This document shows, one piece after another, positions 23,472 through 34,688 of a stretch of DNA of 64,000 bases. Source of the DNA: Unio delphinus. Taxonomy: Eukaryota; Mollusca; Bivalvia; Unionida; Unionidae. Position numbers and translations under genes: made by a program. Numbering within the stretch: position 1 is the stretch's first letter; each line of letters starts with the position of its first letter. The stretch lies in contig JAQISU010000097.1 of assembly GCA_029339505.1 (NCBI GenBank), positions 6,415,001 to 6,479,000 on the forward strand. The letters run 5' to 3'. Below the pieces are notes generated by a model. The model was given only the letters and a program-made list of their open reading frames with translations. It was not told the DNA's origin and did not search any database.

Positions 23472-24497
23472 TTATAATGGGATTTTTAGTTTTCTGTACA
23501 TTAAATATATCAGTATGTAAGTTCGTTTTAAGACGTAAAATTTGCTTGCCAAATGAGGTAGAGTATTTGCCCCGTTTAATAAGTGGTTTAGTACACTTTT
23601 AATTGCCTTTAGAGTAGGGTGTTCATCATTTTGAGTTGACAGTCTAGCAACATATCTTAGCATGATTTCCTGTCTTCTAAGATGCAGCGATGGTTCACCA
23701 GTAAGAATTTGTAATTCTTCTGTGGAGGTAGATGGTAGTGCTTTAGTTGCAAGGAGAAGGGCTTTACGTTGTATTGAGGTGATTTTATTTAGTAGAGCTG
23801 GCGATGCTGTGGCATAAATATGACACCCATAATCAATCTTGGAGCGTATCAAAGATCTATACAGGGTCATGATTGTATTTTGACAAGCACCCCAATGTGT
23901 GCCTTGTATACTTCTAATTAGATTTAGATCAAGGTTACATCTACTAATTAAGTCATTAATATGATATTTCCATTTCATATTTTGATCAAAATACATCCCT
24001 AAAAATTTAACTACTTTGACGAAAACTATACTCTGATTTTGAAGGGTAAGTTTAGGGTAGATTTTATTATAGTTAAAGGGAGAGAATACAACTGCTACTG
24101 TTTTTGTATGAGAAAATTTAAATCCCCACTTATCAGCCCAACTACCAATATTATCTAAAGTTTGTTGTATCTCAGCAATATGTTTTTGGTTATTGGGATC
24201 TCCAGCGTGCCATAGTGCACTATCATCCGCAAACTGAGACAAATCAATATTGGGGGTAGCTAGATTTGTATCAAGGTCATTAATCATGATATTAAATAAG
24301 GTTGGGCTGAGTACACTTCCTTGGGGTGTACCGTTATCTAAGTCATACTTTTCAGAGTATGTTGTCCCTACTCTAGTTATAATTTTACGTTCACTTAGGA
24401 AATCTTTAATGAAGTTAAATATATTACCAGTTATACCATATTTATTTAGTTTAATTAGTAGACCTTTAGTCCATACTAAGTCAAAAGCTTTTTCCAT
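23472..24497 (-). pseudogene. LINE ORF2 reverse transcriptase, C-terminal half
   Basis: Palm and thumb of the reverse transcriptase: DMEKAFDLVW (motif A aspartate), GTPQGSVLSPTLFNIMINDL, and FADDSALW, the catalytic YxDD-type box with both aspartates. Joined upstream by a one-base shift in an A-rich run to the N-terminal half (24523-26109). Confidence 0.88.
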
Positions 24498-24522
24498 ATC
24501 TAAGAATACAGCAATAAGATTT

Positions 24523-26109
24523 CTATTTTTTTTGATGATTATTGAAAGCTAATTTGATTGCTGTTTCTAATTTAATGAGTTGATCTATAGTAGATCTGTT
24601 ATTTCTAAATCCGCATTGATTTTTGGATATGAAATTATTAATTTCTAAATGATATTTAAGTCTGTTATTGATTATTATTTCCATAATTTTACATATATTA
24701 TTGGTAAGGGAGATAGGACGATATGAATTTACATCATTCCTATCTTTTCTTTGTTTTAGTATTGGTATTACTACAGCTGTTTTCCATATTATGGGTATTT
24801 TTCCAGTCTCCCAAATTTGATTATACATATTAAGTAATATTTTAACAAAGTTAATTGGTAACTTCTTATATATTGAATATCCTATGGTATCTTCTCCAGG
24901 TGATGTATCTTTTTTAGATTTAAGAGCTTGATACCATTCATTAATTGTAATTTTATCATTTAGATAAGACTTTTTATTTCCCATATCTGAGAATTTATTT
25001 TTATTATTTATTTCAATTTTAGCTCTATGGTTCTGGAATTCCTTGGTATGATTTTTATTACTGCTCATATCTTGGAAGTGCTTTGCCAATGAGTCAGCTT
25101 GCTCTTTATAATTATTAGTATTATTAATTTTTGGGGTATTATTTGTATGCTTACCCCTTATTATTCTAATTTTGTCCCAGACATGTTTTGAGTTAGTTTT
25201 ATAGTCTAAGGTACTGCAATATTGTTTCCAAGTATCCTGCTTAGCTTTTTTAATAGCATTTTTCAATTCATTTTCTATTTTTTGATATTCTCTTAAGTGT
25301 TGCGTATTATTAGTGCGTTTAAACTTATTAAGTGCTTTTCTTTTATTTTTCCTCATTTCACTAATTTCATTATTCCACCAAGGGACTCTAAGTTTAGTAG
25401 GATTGCCTTTTGTTTTAGGTATTGAGGCATTAGCTGCCCTTGTTATAGCACTAATTATATTATCATAGTATTGATCTATATTTTCATTTTTAATGTCCTC
25501 AAGTTTTTCATTTTCAATATTTTGTTGAAATTTAGTCCAGTCCGCTTTTTTGTAGTTCCATTTTGGAATTTTACTACTATTTTCCAGTTGGGCAGAGTTT
25601 TGTAATGTGGTTATTATGAGAAAGTGATCACTGCCCATACTGTCTTCTTGGTCAACACTCCATGATGCTAATTGAGCGAGTTTGGGAGTGCATAGTGTTA
25701 TATCTATGGCTGCTAAAGTGCCATCTGTCGGATTTAGTCTTGTTTTGGTACCATCATTAAGTATTACCAGTTTTGTTTTATTAATCCAATTTTGTACAGT
25801 TTTACCTCTAATATTAGTTACTTCACTACCCCATATTACATTGTGTGAGTTGAAGTCGCCTAACACCATAACTTCATTTTGCCCTATATGTATATTGAGC
25901 GCTTTCAGCGCTAATTGGTGAGTTAATTTAATGTCACCTCCTGGATCATAAAAGTTATATAATATAAATTTAAGTTTACCTGTATTGAGTTGTAAAGCTT
26001 GTACTTCTATTTTAGAGTTATTAATTTCTTGTATATTAATTGGGACTATTGTTGCTGAGGGGATGTTATTATTAATGTATATAACCAGTCCCCCCCCCTT
26101 GACCTTCAT
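24523..26109 (-). pseudogene. LINE ORF2 endonuclease and RT N-terminal half
   Basis: C-terminal part of the EEP endonuclease (VLGDFNSHN, then GSDHFLI with the catalytic Asp-His pair). A linker follows, then RT motifs (WKTAVVIPILKQRKD, SYRPISLTN, QCGFRNNRST). The first about 90 residues of the endonuclease (WNSRGLV, IICIQETK) are in the 26072-26341 frame, offset by a shift at a C8 run. Confidence 0.88.
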
Positions 26110-26341
26110 TCCTATGTTGAAAGTATCCAGGAGAGTAACCTACAATGGCTGGCAATGTTTTAGTTTTATTTGATATTTTGGTTTCCTGAATACAAATTAT
26201 ATCTGGTTTTATTAGTGTGTTAATTAGTTTGAGTTTTAATTCATTAATATTAATCACTAACCCACGCGAATTCCATTGCCATATAACCAAATTTGTATTA
26301 TTATAGTGAGTATTTGTTATTATCTGTGTTGTGTTATTCAT
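26072..26341 (-). pseudogene. LINE ORF2 start: endonuclease N-terminus
   Basis: ATG start overlapping the ORF1 stop. WQWNSRGL and DIICIQETK are the first catalytic blocks (N and E) of the EEP endonuclease. Frame is lost at the C8 run 26092-26099. Confidence 0.85.
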
Positions 26342-26935
26342 GTTGGTTTAAAAGCTTTCCTGATTTTATACCCTCCTCTACATGTTGGATAAGAGCATGG
26401 AGCCCGTTCGTGAGGGTGGATAGATAACTGCTGTTTTTATTTTGTGCGTTACTAATGTAACGACCTATTTCAGAGATTGCATTTCCAATTGTGTTTAGAC
26501 CCAAATTATTTGTGAGGTCTATTGAATTTTCTGTTTGAGTAGAGGTTGTTGTTTTGATTTTGTCAGATGTTGCAACAGATTTGTCAATTTTTGTTGTTAG
26601 AGGAATAGGGGTTGTCTTTTCCTGCTTATTTTGCTTTTTATTGGTTTGTTTATTAAGATTTATTATTTGTTTTGCTGTAATGTATTCATAGTTGGACGAG
26701 TTCATAAGGGTTATGATCTCGTTTTCAAGGATCGCAACACTGCATTTATTGGAGTTAGAGGGGTGATCTCCCTTACAGTTGGCACATTTAGGCTGTTCTC
26801 ATTTACATTGCCCTGTATGTGATCCCCCGCAGTTCACACATCTGTGTTTGAAGGCACAAGTTACCTTATAATGGCCCCAATGTTGGCAATTGGTACAGAA
26901 TCTTACTTTGTTAATGAATGGTTGGGTTCTATACC
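26334..26935 (-). pseudogene. LINE ORF1 (gag-like) with zinc knuckles
   Basis: CTNCQHWGHYKVTC (CCHC knuckle), CVNCGGSHTGQC, and a third CANCKGDHPSNSNKC lie in one frame, interrupted by a TGA at about 26799. They are followed by a Lys/Asn/Thr-rich region and a predicted helix near the C-terminus (NAISEIGRYISNAQ). This RNA-binding protein packages the LINE RNA. Confidence 0.8.
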
Positions 26936-26939
26936 GAAT

Positions 26940-27251
26940 ACCCATAGACAAGATCAAAAACAAAACGAAAGAAAACAACAGGAACAACAACAACAACAAC
27001 AAGAAATGAAACAAGCAAAGCAACAACAACAACAACAACAAACTAGACCAATAAAATACAAGGCTGTACTCAAACTTAAGGGACAACTAGCAACGTGCAC
27101 TACTCAGCACATTAAGGATAAAATCATGCAAGCAGGAAATAAAATTGATAAACTCTATAAAATAGGTAAACAAGAAAATAGAGCTCAAAGTGTGGTGGTT
27201 GTTGAATCAACAACACCAATTCCAACAATAATGCAGGTTGCTAGTAATTGA
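26940..27251 (+). pseudogene. Possible inverted 5' end of the LINE gag
   Basis: A plus-strand frame, Gln-rich then KYKAVLKLKGQLATCTTQHI and NRAQSVVVVESTT, has gag-like composition and meets the minus-strand gag at about 26935. This is what 5' inversion (twin priming) of a LINE looks like. The upstream end is unclear. Confidence 0.4.
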
Positions 27252-27598
27252 TTATTAGTTGTTAGCTTTGTTTAGAGACTAAGTCAACGGCACTCAATTT
27301 GTACCCGTAGGTTTAACAATTTACCTTAATTCAATGTGCAGCCTGTTGGAATATCTTGTTATCAAATCTGTATCCGTCTTGAGAAAGCTGGTTACTTGAT
27401 TTGCAGAATGGTATGGTACTTGCTATCCGGGATTCACTGTGAAACCGTGGCAGCCGAAAACAGGTATCAGGTTCCTATAAGGCGTGGGTATAAGGTTTTC
27501 AGAGAGCTGCGATAAACACGTCTGTGCAGTACAGAGAGCTTAGTGCAAGTGGGGATGCCAGAACTCCTGAATGAATGAATGAATGAATTATGGTTTTA
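27252..27598. other. Gap between LINE and module M8
   Basis: No gene recognised. It ends with a (GAAT)n run at about 27570-27588 directly before hairpin A of M8, with GCCAGAACTCCTG just outside it. Confidence 0.4.
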
Positions 27599-28314
27599 AG
27601 TGAAACCGGCCACAAAGGGTCATTTGTTCACTATTTTACACTACCAATTAATATGGTAGTGATTTAGATTTTCCCGTGAGGAAGGAATGGTGCCACATCC
27701 CCACGGGCGTTTATGCATACATAGTATGCTATTTAATTTGGTCGTCATGCCGCACCCTATACGGAGCTATCGACATGAATGAAAGACCTAGGTGAGTGGG
27801 AATAGAACAGCCACGCACTCAACCCTATCAACCAATCGGAGGATGCAGAGCTAGAGGTGCAATGGCACCGAATGATGACTAGTGAAAAATGGTTTCCACT
27901 TTTAGTCATTTGCTGGTGTTGGAGTCAGGCAGCGGAGGAGGAGGAAAAGGATCTGTGAACTGGCACCTTGATGTCGTTCGTCTTGCACGCCCTAGCCTTA
28001 TCAAATCGAGTCCAGTTGTTGCTAGTGGACATCCTATACCGATATTGTGTAAGCCACCTGTGCAACTGAGTCAATCTTTCAAGTTATATTTTTTCCTAAC
28101 ATCCTAACATTCCAATTTTTGTCTAGTACAGAGTGTACATTTTGTGTGTTCCCTATCAATTTTGTAAACTAGGTATGTCAAGTGACATGTATAGGTTGGT
28201 CAATGTCGGGTTAAATGGGTTGTTAATTTTGATAGTGGACAGCCAAAATTGATCAAGTCTGATTTTTGAAGAAAGAGATTGTCGAATAGAGTTTCTCAGC
28301 CAAAAGGAAACTCT
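27599..28314 (-). repeat. Structured module M8 (divergent subfamily)
   Basis: Same architecture as the others with different arms: A AGTGAA/TTCACT, B CACTACC/GGTAGTG, C CCCGTG/CACGGG, D GCATAC/GTATGC, F GGTGAGTG/CACTCAACC, J AGAGTTTC/GAAACTCT. Keeps the linear block TGTGTAAGCCACCTGTGCAA. The histone-type stem-loop follows at 28325. Confidence 0.85.
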
Positions 28315-28576
28315 AAGTATAAATAGCCCTTAAAAGGGCTTTTTGATGGAGTGTTACAGGGTGTAACCGAAGTTCCCTCATTCCAACCGGCGAGTCCCCG
28401 TGTCCTTCTTGGGTGCCTTTGGTTTTGTTGTTCCTCCATCTTGAAGTTGCCTCCTTCCGTCGTATCCATTCCGTGTTCTCCCTTAACAATTTGGAATACT
28501 TTGTGCTGTTAGCCAGAACTCCTGAATTGAATTGAATAATGGGTTTTAAGTGCTCCGTCCGTGAGGCTCTTAGCAC
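28313..28576 (-). CDS. Possible small accessory ORF (unknown)
   Basis: 87 codons, beginning in hairpin A of M9 and reading through the histone-type stem-loop, so either end may be wrong. Basic composition with Arg/Lys; no domain seen. It could be a decayed accessory gene in the M8/M9 cassette slot or non-coding. Confidence 0.25.
   Translation of the reverse strand: MLRASRTEHLKPIIQFNSGVLANSTKYSKLLRENTEWIRRKEATSRWRNNKTKGTQEGHGDSPVGMRELRLHPVTLHQKALLRAIYT
28325..28340 (-). terminator. Histone-type 3' stem-loop
   Basis: Minus strand AGCCCTTTTAAGGGCT (loop TTTA), followed by ATTTATACTTAG. It lies just inside hairpin J of M8. Confidence 0.5.
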
Positions 28577-29244
28577 TGTTTTATCTCCTAAAAGGAGTTA
28601 TTTAATTATCCTGTGGGTGGGAATTGTGCCGCGCACCCACTAGGCGTTTATGTGATCAAAGGATCACTTATTTAATTTGGCCGTCACCACGGGACAATTA
28701 TCGAACTGCCTCTGGGTGAATGTAAGGCCGTAGGGTGGGTAGGAATAGAACCTACACACACCCACCCAATCAGTATTCTGTCTGCCTATCCAATCTGCAA
28801 TAGCAGTAAAGCAAAGCGAGAGTAAAATAGTTTAACTCATATCGCCTTTGTCTGCATAGTAAGGTCGTGCAAGCACGAGAAATTACTGCAGCGGGAAGCA
28901 GTGGTGCGAAGAGCCAAGCACGCTCTTTTTATCAAATTCAGTCCAGTTATACTAATGGACAACCTAACAACCAATAATGTGTAAGCCACCTGTGCAATTT
29001 ACCAAATATTTAAGTTGAAATTTTTTTTATTTATCATCCTATAAGAAATAGGGACTAGTACTACAGTGTACATGCGTTAGTCCCTATTGTATTTAAACTA
29101 AATAGTCTAAGCGACACATAAAAGTATAGTCAATGGTAGGGGTGTTTGGTTATAAATTTGTTCGCAGTGCCAAAAAATGTCAAATTAGTTCTTTCAGGGC
29201 CAAAAGTTAGTCAAAGAGGGGTACTCTGTACCAAATGAGTCCCC
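28548..29244 (-). repeat. Structured module M9 (divergent subfamily)
   Basis: Arms: A AGTGCT/AGCACT, B TCTCCT/AGGAGT, C GTGGGTG/CACCCAC, D GTGATC/GATCAC, E region GTCACC/GGTGAA enclosed by GGCC/GGCC, F GGGTGGGT/ACCCACCC, J GGGGTACTC/GAGTCCCC. The (TTGAA)n run lies just outside A. Confidence 0.85.
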
Positions 29245-29277
29245 TATTATTCAGGCAAATGAACGTCAAATGTGTCT

Positions 29278-29499
29278 TCAGTTTCTACATCGTGTCCGGC
29301 AGGTAACGGGTGTAGCACGTCTTTCACGACTCCATGGTCTGCTACTCCTCCATGCTACTGCAGTTTGTTTTCCGAACTGCATGTATTGTTTTCTAGTAGT
29401 TCCGGCTTGATGTTCAGGAGGCGTTTTGCTGTCGAGTAGGTCCGCCATATTGGACCCTACATTAGTGACGCCTATTTGGCCTCTTGTAGAGTCCGCCAT
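29278..29499 (-). CDS. Possible small ORF in M9 cassette (unknown)
   Basis: 73 codons starting MADSTRGQIGVTN in a CAAGATGGCGGA context, similar to the start of the 53193-53933 gene (ATGGCGGACAG). Arg-rich tail. Coding status uncertain, and no histone-type stem-loop follows. Confidence 0.3.
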   Translation of the reverse strand: MADSTRGQIGVTNVGSNMADLLDSKTPPEHQAGTTRKQYMQFGKQTAVAWRSSRPWSRERRATPVTCRTRCRN

Positions 29500-29536
29500 C
29501 TTGTTCCACGATACGATACGATAGTGTGCTTTTTAT

Positions 29537-30272
29537 AGTTATAACCGTCCACTAGGGACATTTGTATAACTTTTATAGCTACCCTGTCGGTAGCCATTTA
29601 GGTGGGAGGGGTTGTTAACCCCTCCCTTAAAAGTGCTTAATTGCACTATAAATTAAGGCGTTCCCCTGAATTACTAAAAAGTAACTATCAGGGGAAATGA
29701 AAGCCTATATTGGGGGTGGGTAGGAATAGTACCTACACACACCCACCCCTATCATCCAATCAAGCTGTAAGTAAGGTAGCGAGGGGAAATGTTTCCTCAT
29801 TTCGCTAGTAATTTTGGTGAGCGGATACGGCAAAGGTGAAAAGGGTCCAGGAGGCGCGGGCGACACAGCAGCACACACCAGAGCACGCAGACAGCCAGAC
29901 AGCACAGCAAAGGACGCAGCCCACACCTGAAACAACAAGGTCATACTAAAGGTCAAATTCAGTCCAGTTATACTTATGGACAAATAACTTCCAATAATGT
30001 GTTAGCCACCTGTGCAATTATTCAAATATTTAAGTTGAAGAATTATTATTTACAGTCCTATCATTCGAATAAAACTAGTACATAAGCGTACATACAGTAA
30101 GTCCCTAACAGATTTAGTAAATTAAAATGTCTAAGTGACATATAATAGTGTAGTCAATGTTAGGTATTTTTGGTCTTAAATTTGCTGGAGGCAATACCAA
30201 TGAGGTCAAATTAGCTTTTTAGGGCCACGGAAAGTTGTTCAAAGAGGGGTACTCGTAACCAAATGAGTCCCC
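29537..30272 (-). repeat. Structured module M10 (full core)
   Basis: Arms: A AGTTATA/TATAACT with inner GTCC/GGGAC, B GCTACC/GGTAGC, E CCCCTGA/TCAGGGG, F GGGTGGGT/ACCCACCC, G TAGCGA/TCGCTA, J GGGGTACTC/GAGTCCCC. An (ATACG)n run sits just outside A at 29510-29523. Confidence 0.85.
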
Positions 30273-30277
30273 TATTT

Positions 30278-30755
30278 TCCAGGCAAAGGTAATGGCAATG
30301 AAAATCTTTTCATTGAACCGCGTTCTTTGTAGGACGATGGTGACGTCTATATCCGTGAAAGGTTCAAAACATCTATAGCCGCCATTTCTCTTCATCTTGT
30401 ATTTAGGTAGAAGTGGAGGCCCCTTTCTTCTTCTGTTTTGACCACCGCCACAAATCGAGTTCGGGAGTTACGTGGTCTCTACTTCCGAAGGTCAAGGTCG
30501 CTGCCACCACGTCTCGCATACTTCCCTCCATTTCTATCTCTGCCACGATGCCAGGTCGGGAGTTACGAAATATCAATTTCGAGTTTCTGCGTAGTCCACC
30601 GCTGTACAATTTGATGTTTCAGTCTGTTGCAGTGACGGGATAATATCACAATCACGTCCTTAACTGTGAAAGCCCGGGACTCGTGCTCTCGCAATACAAC
30701 TCTGACATCACCAGGTCGCCTGCTCCAGATAAGCCGTCCTACTCAGTCCGCTGCC
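30278..30755 (-). ncRNA. Variable cassette (alpha-related)
   Basis: Ends in GCCTGAA (30749); the left edge reads TCCAGGC. Only the minus-strand 5' part resembles family alpha, including a hairpin with a GAGA tetraloop (30685-30692) where other copies have GAAA. The middle is different, with a purine-rich minus-strand stretch. Confidence 0.4.
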
Positions 30756-30803
30756 TCTGCCTGAATGTGTCTTGTTCCACTTGTTAGTTAATGAGATTTT
30801 TAT

Positions 30804-31559
30804 AGATGTAACCGCCCACTTTGGGGCATTTGTACATCTTTTATAGCCACCCTGACGGTGGCCATTTTAGGTCCTTTGGGGGGGGGGGTCGCTACTCCCC
30901 CCCCTCAGGATTTACAGTGCTTAATCGCACTATAGTTTAAATAGGGCGTTCTCCCGAATTACTAAAAAGTAACTATCGGGAGAAATGAAGGCCCTTTGGG
31001 GTGGGTAGGAATAGTACCTACACACACCCACCCCTATCATCCAATCGAGCTGTAAGTAAGGTAGCGAGGGGAAATGTTTCCTCATTTCGCTAGTAATTTG
31101 GTGAGCGGCAGCAGCAAAGGTGGAAAGGGCCCAGGTCCAGGTGGGCGTTGACACAGCAGCATACACCAGAGCACGCAGACAGCCAGACAGCACAGCAAAG
31201 GACGCAGCCCACACCTGAAACAACAAGGTCATACTAAAGGTCAAATTCAGTCCAGTTGTACTAATGGACAAATAACTTCCAATAATGTGTTAGCCACCTG
31301 TGCAATTATTCAAATATTTAAGTTGAAGAATTATTATTTACAGTCCTATCATTCGAATAAAACTAGTACATAAGCGTACATATAATAAGTCCCTAACAAA
31401 TTTAGAAAATTAAAATGTCTAAGCGACATATAATAGTGTAGTCAATGTTAGGTATTTTTGGTCTTAAATTTGCTGGAGGCAATACCAATAAGGTCAATTA
31501 GCTTTTTAGGGCCACGGAAAGTTGTTCAAAAAGGGGTACTCGTAACCAAATGAGTCCCC
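30804..31559 (-). repeat. Structured module M11 (full core)
   Basis: Close relative of M6. Arms: A AGATGTA/TACATCT, B GCCACC/GGTGGC, C with extended G and C runs, E CTCCCGA/TCGGGAG, F GGGTGGGT/ACCCACCC, J GGGGTACTC/GAGTCCCC. The outer (TTAG) run is as in M1. Confidence 0.85.
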
Positions 31560-31564
31560 TATTA

Positions 31565-32139
31565 TTCAGGCGAATGAAAAGATAAATGGCAAATATCTTT
31601 TCGTTGTACTGCTTTATCCGAGTAGTCCGATGCTGGCGACACATCAGAAAACAGCTGTAATGGCATCAAAATGCTGGCTATCCAGGGTAGTATTTCACTG
31701 ACTTGGTGATATCATCCTACGGCAGCCTGCTGGTTACTCAATACTTTGATATCACCAGTCAGCGCGCCCCAGGTCCGCCACATTGCTTAAATTTCCATGG
31801 CGGGTTGCAATGTGGTTCCAGTACTTCGATGTAGGAGCTGTCCACTTTCAGTGTCCGCCATTTTTCTTCACCACGTGGGTATGGTGGGCTGCCCAGTTTC
31901 CATAAGACTTCGTCGTCTGCCACTTGTTAAAGGGACTTATAACTTCTCCGAAATATTTCCGCTGTGTAGTCCACCTCTCCACATCGTAATGTTTCTCTTC
32001 ATAGTGAAGTGAGTTGATGCCGTGTTGAACCGTCCTTAACTGTTAAGCCCAGGAAAATGTGCTTTCGCACCCGTCGTGACGTCATCAGGTCGCCAGCTCC
32101 AGAAAAGCCGTCCTACTCGGTCTGCAGTCTTCGCCTGAA
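31565..32139 (-). ncRNA. Variable cassette, family alpha
   Basis: Bounded by TTCAGGC (31565) and GCCTGAA (32133). Nearly identical to 19192-19736. Stem CCACATTGC/GCAATGTGG, a longer stem GGTGATATC/GATATCACC, and a minus-strand GTGC-GAAA-GCAC tetraloop hairpin (32059-32070). Confidence 0.5.
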
Positions 32140-32189
32140 AATGTGAATGTCTTGTTCCACGATTTACGATACGATTATGTGGTTTTTAT

Positions 32190-32947
32190 AGTTGTAACCG
32201 TCCACTAGGGACATTTGTACAACTTTTATAGCCACCCTGACGGTGGCCATTTTAGGTCCTTTGGGGGGAGGGGTCGCTACTCCCCCCCTCAGGATGAAAA
32301 GTGCTTAAATGCACTATTTTTTAAATAGGGCGTTCTCCCGAATTACTAAAAAGTAACTATCGGGAGAAATGAAGGCCCTGGGGGTGGGTAGGAATAGTAC
32401 CTACACACACCCACCCCTATCATCCAATCAAGCTGTAAGTAAGGTAGCGAGGGGAATTGTTTCCTCATTTCGCTAGTAATTTTGATGAGCGGATACGGCA
32501 AAGGCGGAAAGGGTCTAGGTCCAGGAGGCGTGGGCGACACAGCAGCACACACAGGCCACGCAAGGAGACAGACAGCAAGGCGACGAACGCAGCATACACC
32601 TGAAACGAAAGAGCCCTACTTATTTCAAATTTAGTCCAGTTTTACTAATGGACAAACCTAACTTCCAATAATGTGTTAGCCACCTGTGCAATTATTCAAA
32701 TATTAAAGTTGAAGAATTGTTATTTAACATCCTATCGTTCTAAAAATCTAGTACATAAGTGTACATATTTTAAGTCCCTAACAAATTTAGAAAATTAAAA
32801 TGTCTAAACGACATATAGTAGTGTAGTCAATGGTAGTTTGTTTTTAGTTATGAATTTTGCTGGAGGTACCAAAAATAAGTCATATCAGCTTTTTAGGGCC
32901 ACGGAAAAGTTATTCAAAGAGGGGTACTCGTAACCAAATGAGTCCCC
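32190..32947 (-). repeat. Structured module M12 (full core)
   Basis: Arms: A AGTTGTA/TACAACT with inner GTCC/GGGAC, B GCCACC/GGTGGC, D AGTGC/GCACT, E CTCCCGA/TCGGGAG. The second half (from about 32530) is closest to M4 and M13, so this copy looks like a recombinant between subfamilies. A beta cassette follows (32953 to about 33400). Confidence 0.85.
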
Positions 32948-32952
32948 TATTA

Positions 32953-33400
32953 TTCAGGCAAGTGAAATGGCAATGTGAAAATCACATCTTGCTCCGCAGG
33001 CATCGTCTTCGGGGTGTATTAGGTGGTAACCACAGAGTTTCTCATGTGGCCTCCTATCCCTGCTATCTGGCTAACTTTTATCTTGTACGCTGCTGAATTA
33101 TGGTTGTCGAAACGTTGTTTGCTCCCCGTCACAATAGTGACGCCATAGCCTCGTGCTTGGGCGGCCATCTTGGTTCTCCACGTGGCGCCATTTCTTGGTC
33201 AGCTTTGTACAGATTTTACAGCAGACTAACTTCTGGTGGCTGATATCCTCAGTGGTGAAGTTAGCAGTAGAGTTATCTCGATACTGCCCCTCCTTATTGC
33301 TCCTATGGGTGCCTGCTTTGGGTATCACTCCTAAATGGCAATATTTATCCACTGGGTCCATGCTCACTCTGGTCAGCTCGCCGTCCCGTGTCTTGTTCCA
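32953..33400 (-). ncRNA. Variable cassette, family beta (internal deletion)
   Basis: Starts TTCAGGC at 32953, lacks the closing GCCTGAA, and carries a small deletion relative to 16092-16584 and 34172-34654. No conserved open frame. Confidence 0.4.
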
Positions 33401-33425
33401 CGACTGACTGAACTGGGTGTTTTTG

Positions 33426-34166
33426 AGTTGCCACCGCCCTCTAGGGGCATATGGGCAACTTTTATAGCTACCATATCGGTAGCCATTTAGGTGGGAGGGG
33501 ATGTTACTCCCTCCCTTAGAAGTGCTTAATTGCACTATCATTTAAGGCGTTCCCCTGAATTACTAAAAAGTAACTATCAGGGGAAACGAAAGCCTATATT
33601 GGGGGTGGGTAGGAATAGTACCCACACACACCCACCCCTATCATCCAATCGAGCTGTAAGTAAGGTAGCGAGGGGAAATGTTTCCTCATTTCGCTAGTAA
33701 TTTTGGTGAGCGGAATCGGCAAAGGTGGAAAGGGTCCAGGTCCAGGAGGCGCGGGCGACACAGCAGCACACACAGGCCACGCAAGGAGACAGACAGCAAG
33801 GCGACGAACGCAGCATACACCTGAAACGAAAGAGCCCTACTTATTTCAAATTTAGTCCAGTTTTACTAATGGACAGACCTAAATTCCAATAATGTGTTAG
33901 CCACCTGTGCAATTATTCAAATATTAAAGTTGAAGAATTGTTATTTAACATCCTATTGTTCTAAAAATCTAGTACATAAGTGTACATAAATTAAGTCCCT
34001 AACAATTTAGAAAATTAAAATGTCTAAACGACATATAGTAGTGTAGTCAATGGTAGTTTGTTTTTAGTTATGAATTTTGCTGGAGGTACCAAAATAAGTC
34101 ATATTAGCTTTTTAGGGCCACGGAATAGTTATTCAAAGAGGGGTACTCGTAACCAAATGAGTCCCC
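33426..34166 (-). repeat. Structured module M13 (full core)
   Basis: Arms: A AGTTGCC/GGCAACT, B GCTACC/GGTAGC, D AGTGC/GCACT, E CCCCTGA/TCAGGGG, F with inner GTAGG/CCCAC (G-U on minus), J GGGGTACTC/GAGTCCCC. Confidence 0.85.
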
Positions 34167-34171
34167 TATTA

Positions 34172-34654
34172 TTCAGGCAAGTGAAATGGCAATGTGAAGT
34201 CACATCTTGCTCCGCAGGCATCGTCTTCGGGGTGTAGTAGGTGGTAGCCACAGAGTTTCTCATGTGGCCTCCTATCCCTGCTATCTGGCTAACTTTTATC
34301 TTGTACGCTGCTGAATTATGGTTGTCGAAACTGTTTGCTCCCCGTGTATCCCCTCCATTTTCGCCCAAACAATAGTGACGCCATAGCCTCATGCTTGGGC
34401 GGCCATCTTGGTTCTCCACGTGGCGCCGTTTCTTGGTCAGCTTTGTAGAGATTTTACAGCAAACTAACTTCTGGTGGCTGATATCCTCAGTGGTGAAGTT
34501 AGCAGTAGAGTTTCCTCGATACTGCCTCTCCTTATTACTCCTATGGGTGCCTGCTTTGGGTCACTCCTAAATGGTAATATTTATCCACTGGGTCCATGCT
34601 CACTCTGGTCAGCTCGCCGTCCCGGTCCTGCCTGCTCCGTGTTCACCGCCTGAA
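34172..34654 (-). ncRNA. Variable cassette, family beta
   Basis: Bounded by TTCAGGC (34172) and GCCTGAA (34648). Close to 16092-16584 with small indels that break any shared reading frame. Confidence 0.4.
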
Positions 34655-34688
34655 TGGTCTTGTTCCACGACTGAACTGAGCTGTTTAT

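Larger units (their letters stand above)
22440..27251 (-). mobile_element. Non-LTR retrotransposon (RNase H-bearing, I-group-like)
   Basis: Nearly full-length minus-strand LINE. In order: gag-like zinc knuckles, then ORF2 with apurinic-type endonuclease, reverse transcriptase and RNase H. The start of ORF2 overlaps the ORF1 stop (ATGAATAA). Lesions: a TGA in ORF1, and shifts at a C8 run (26092-26099), an A run near 24530 and near 23470. The extreme 5' part (about 26940-27251) reads as gag-like on the opposite strand, suggesting a 5' inversion. RNase H suggests the I/Nimb-type group, not verified. Confidence 0.88.
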
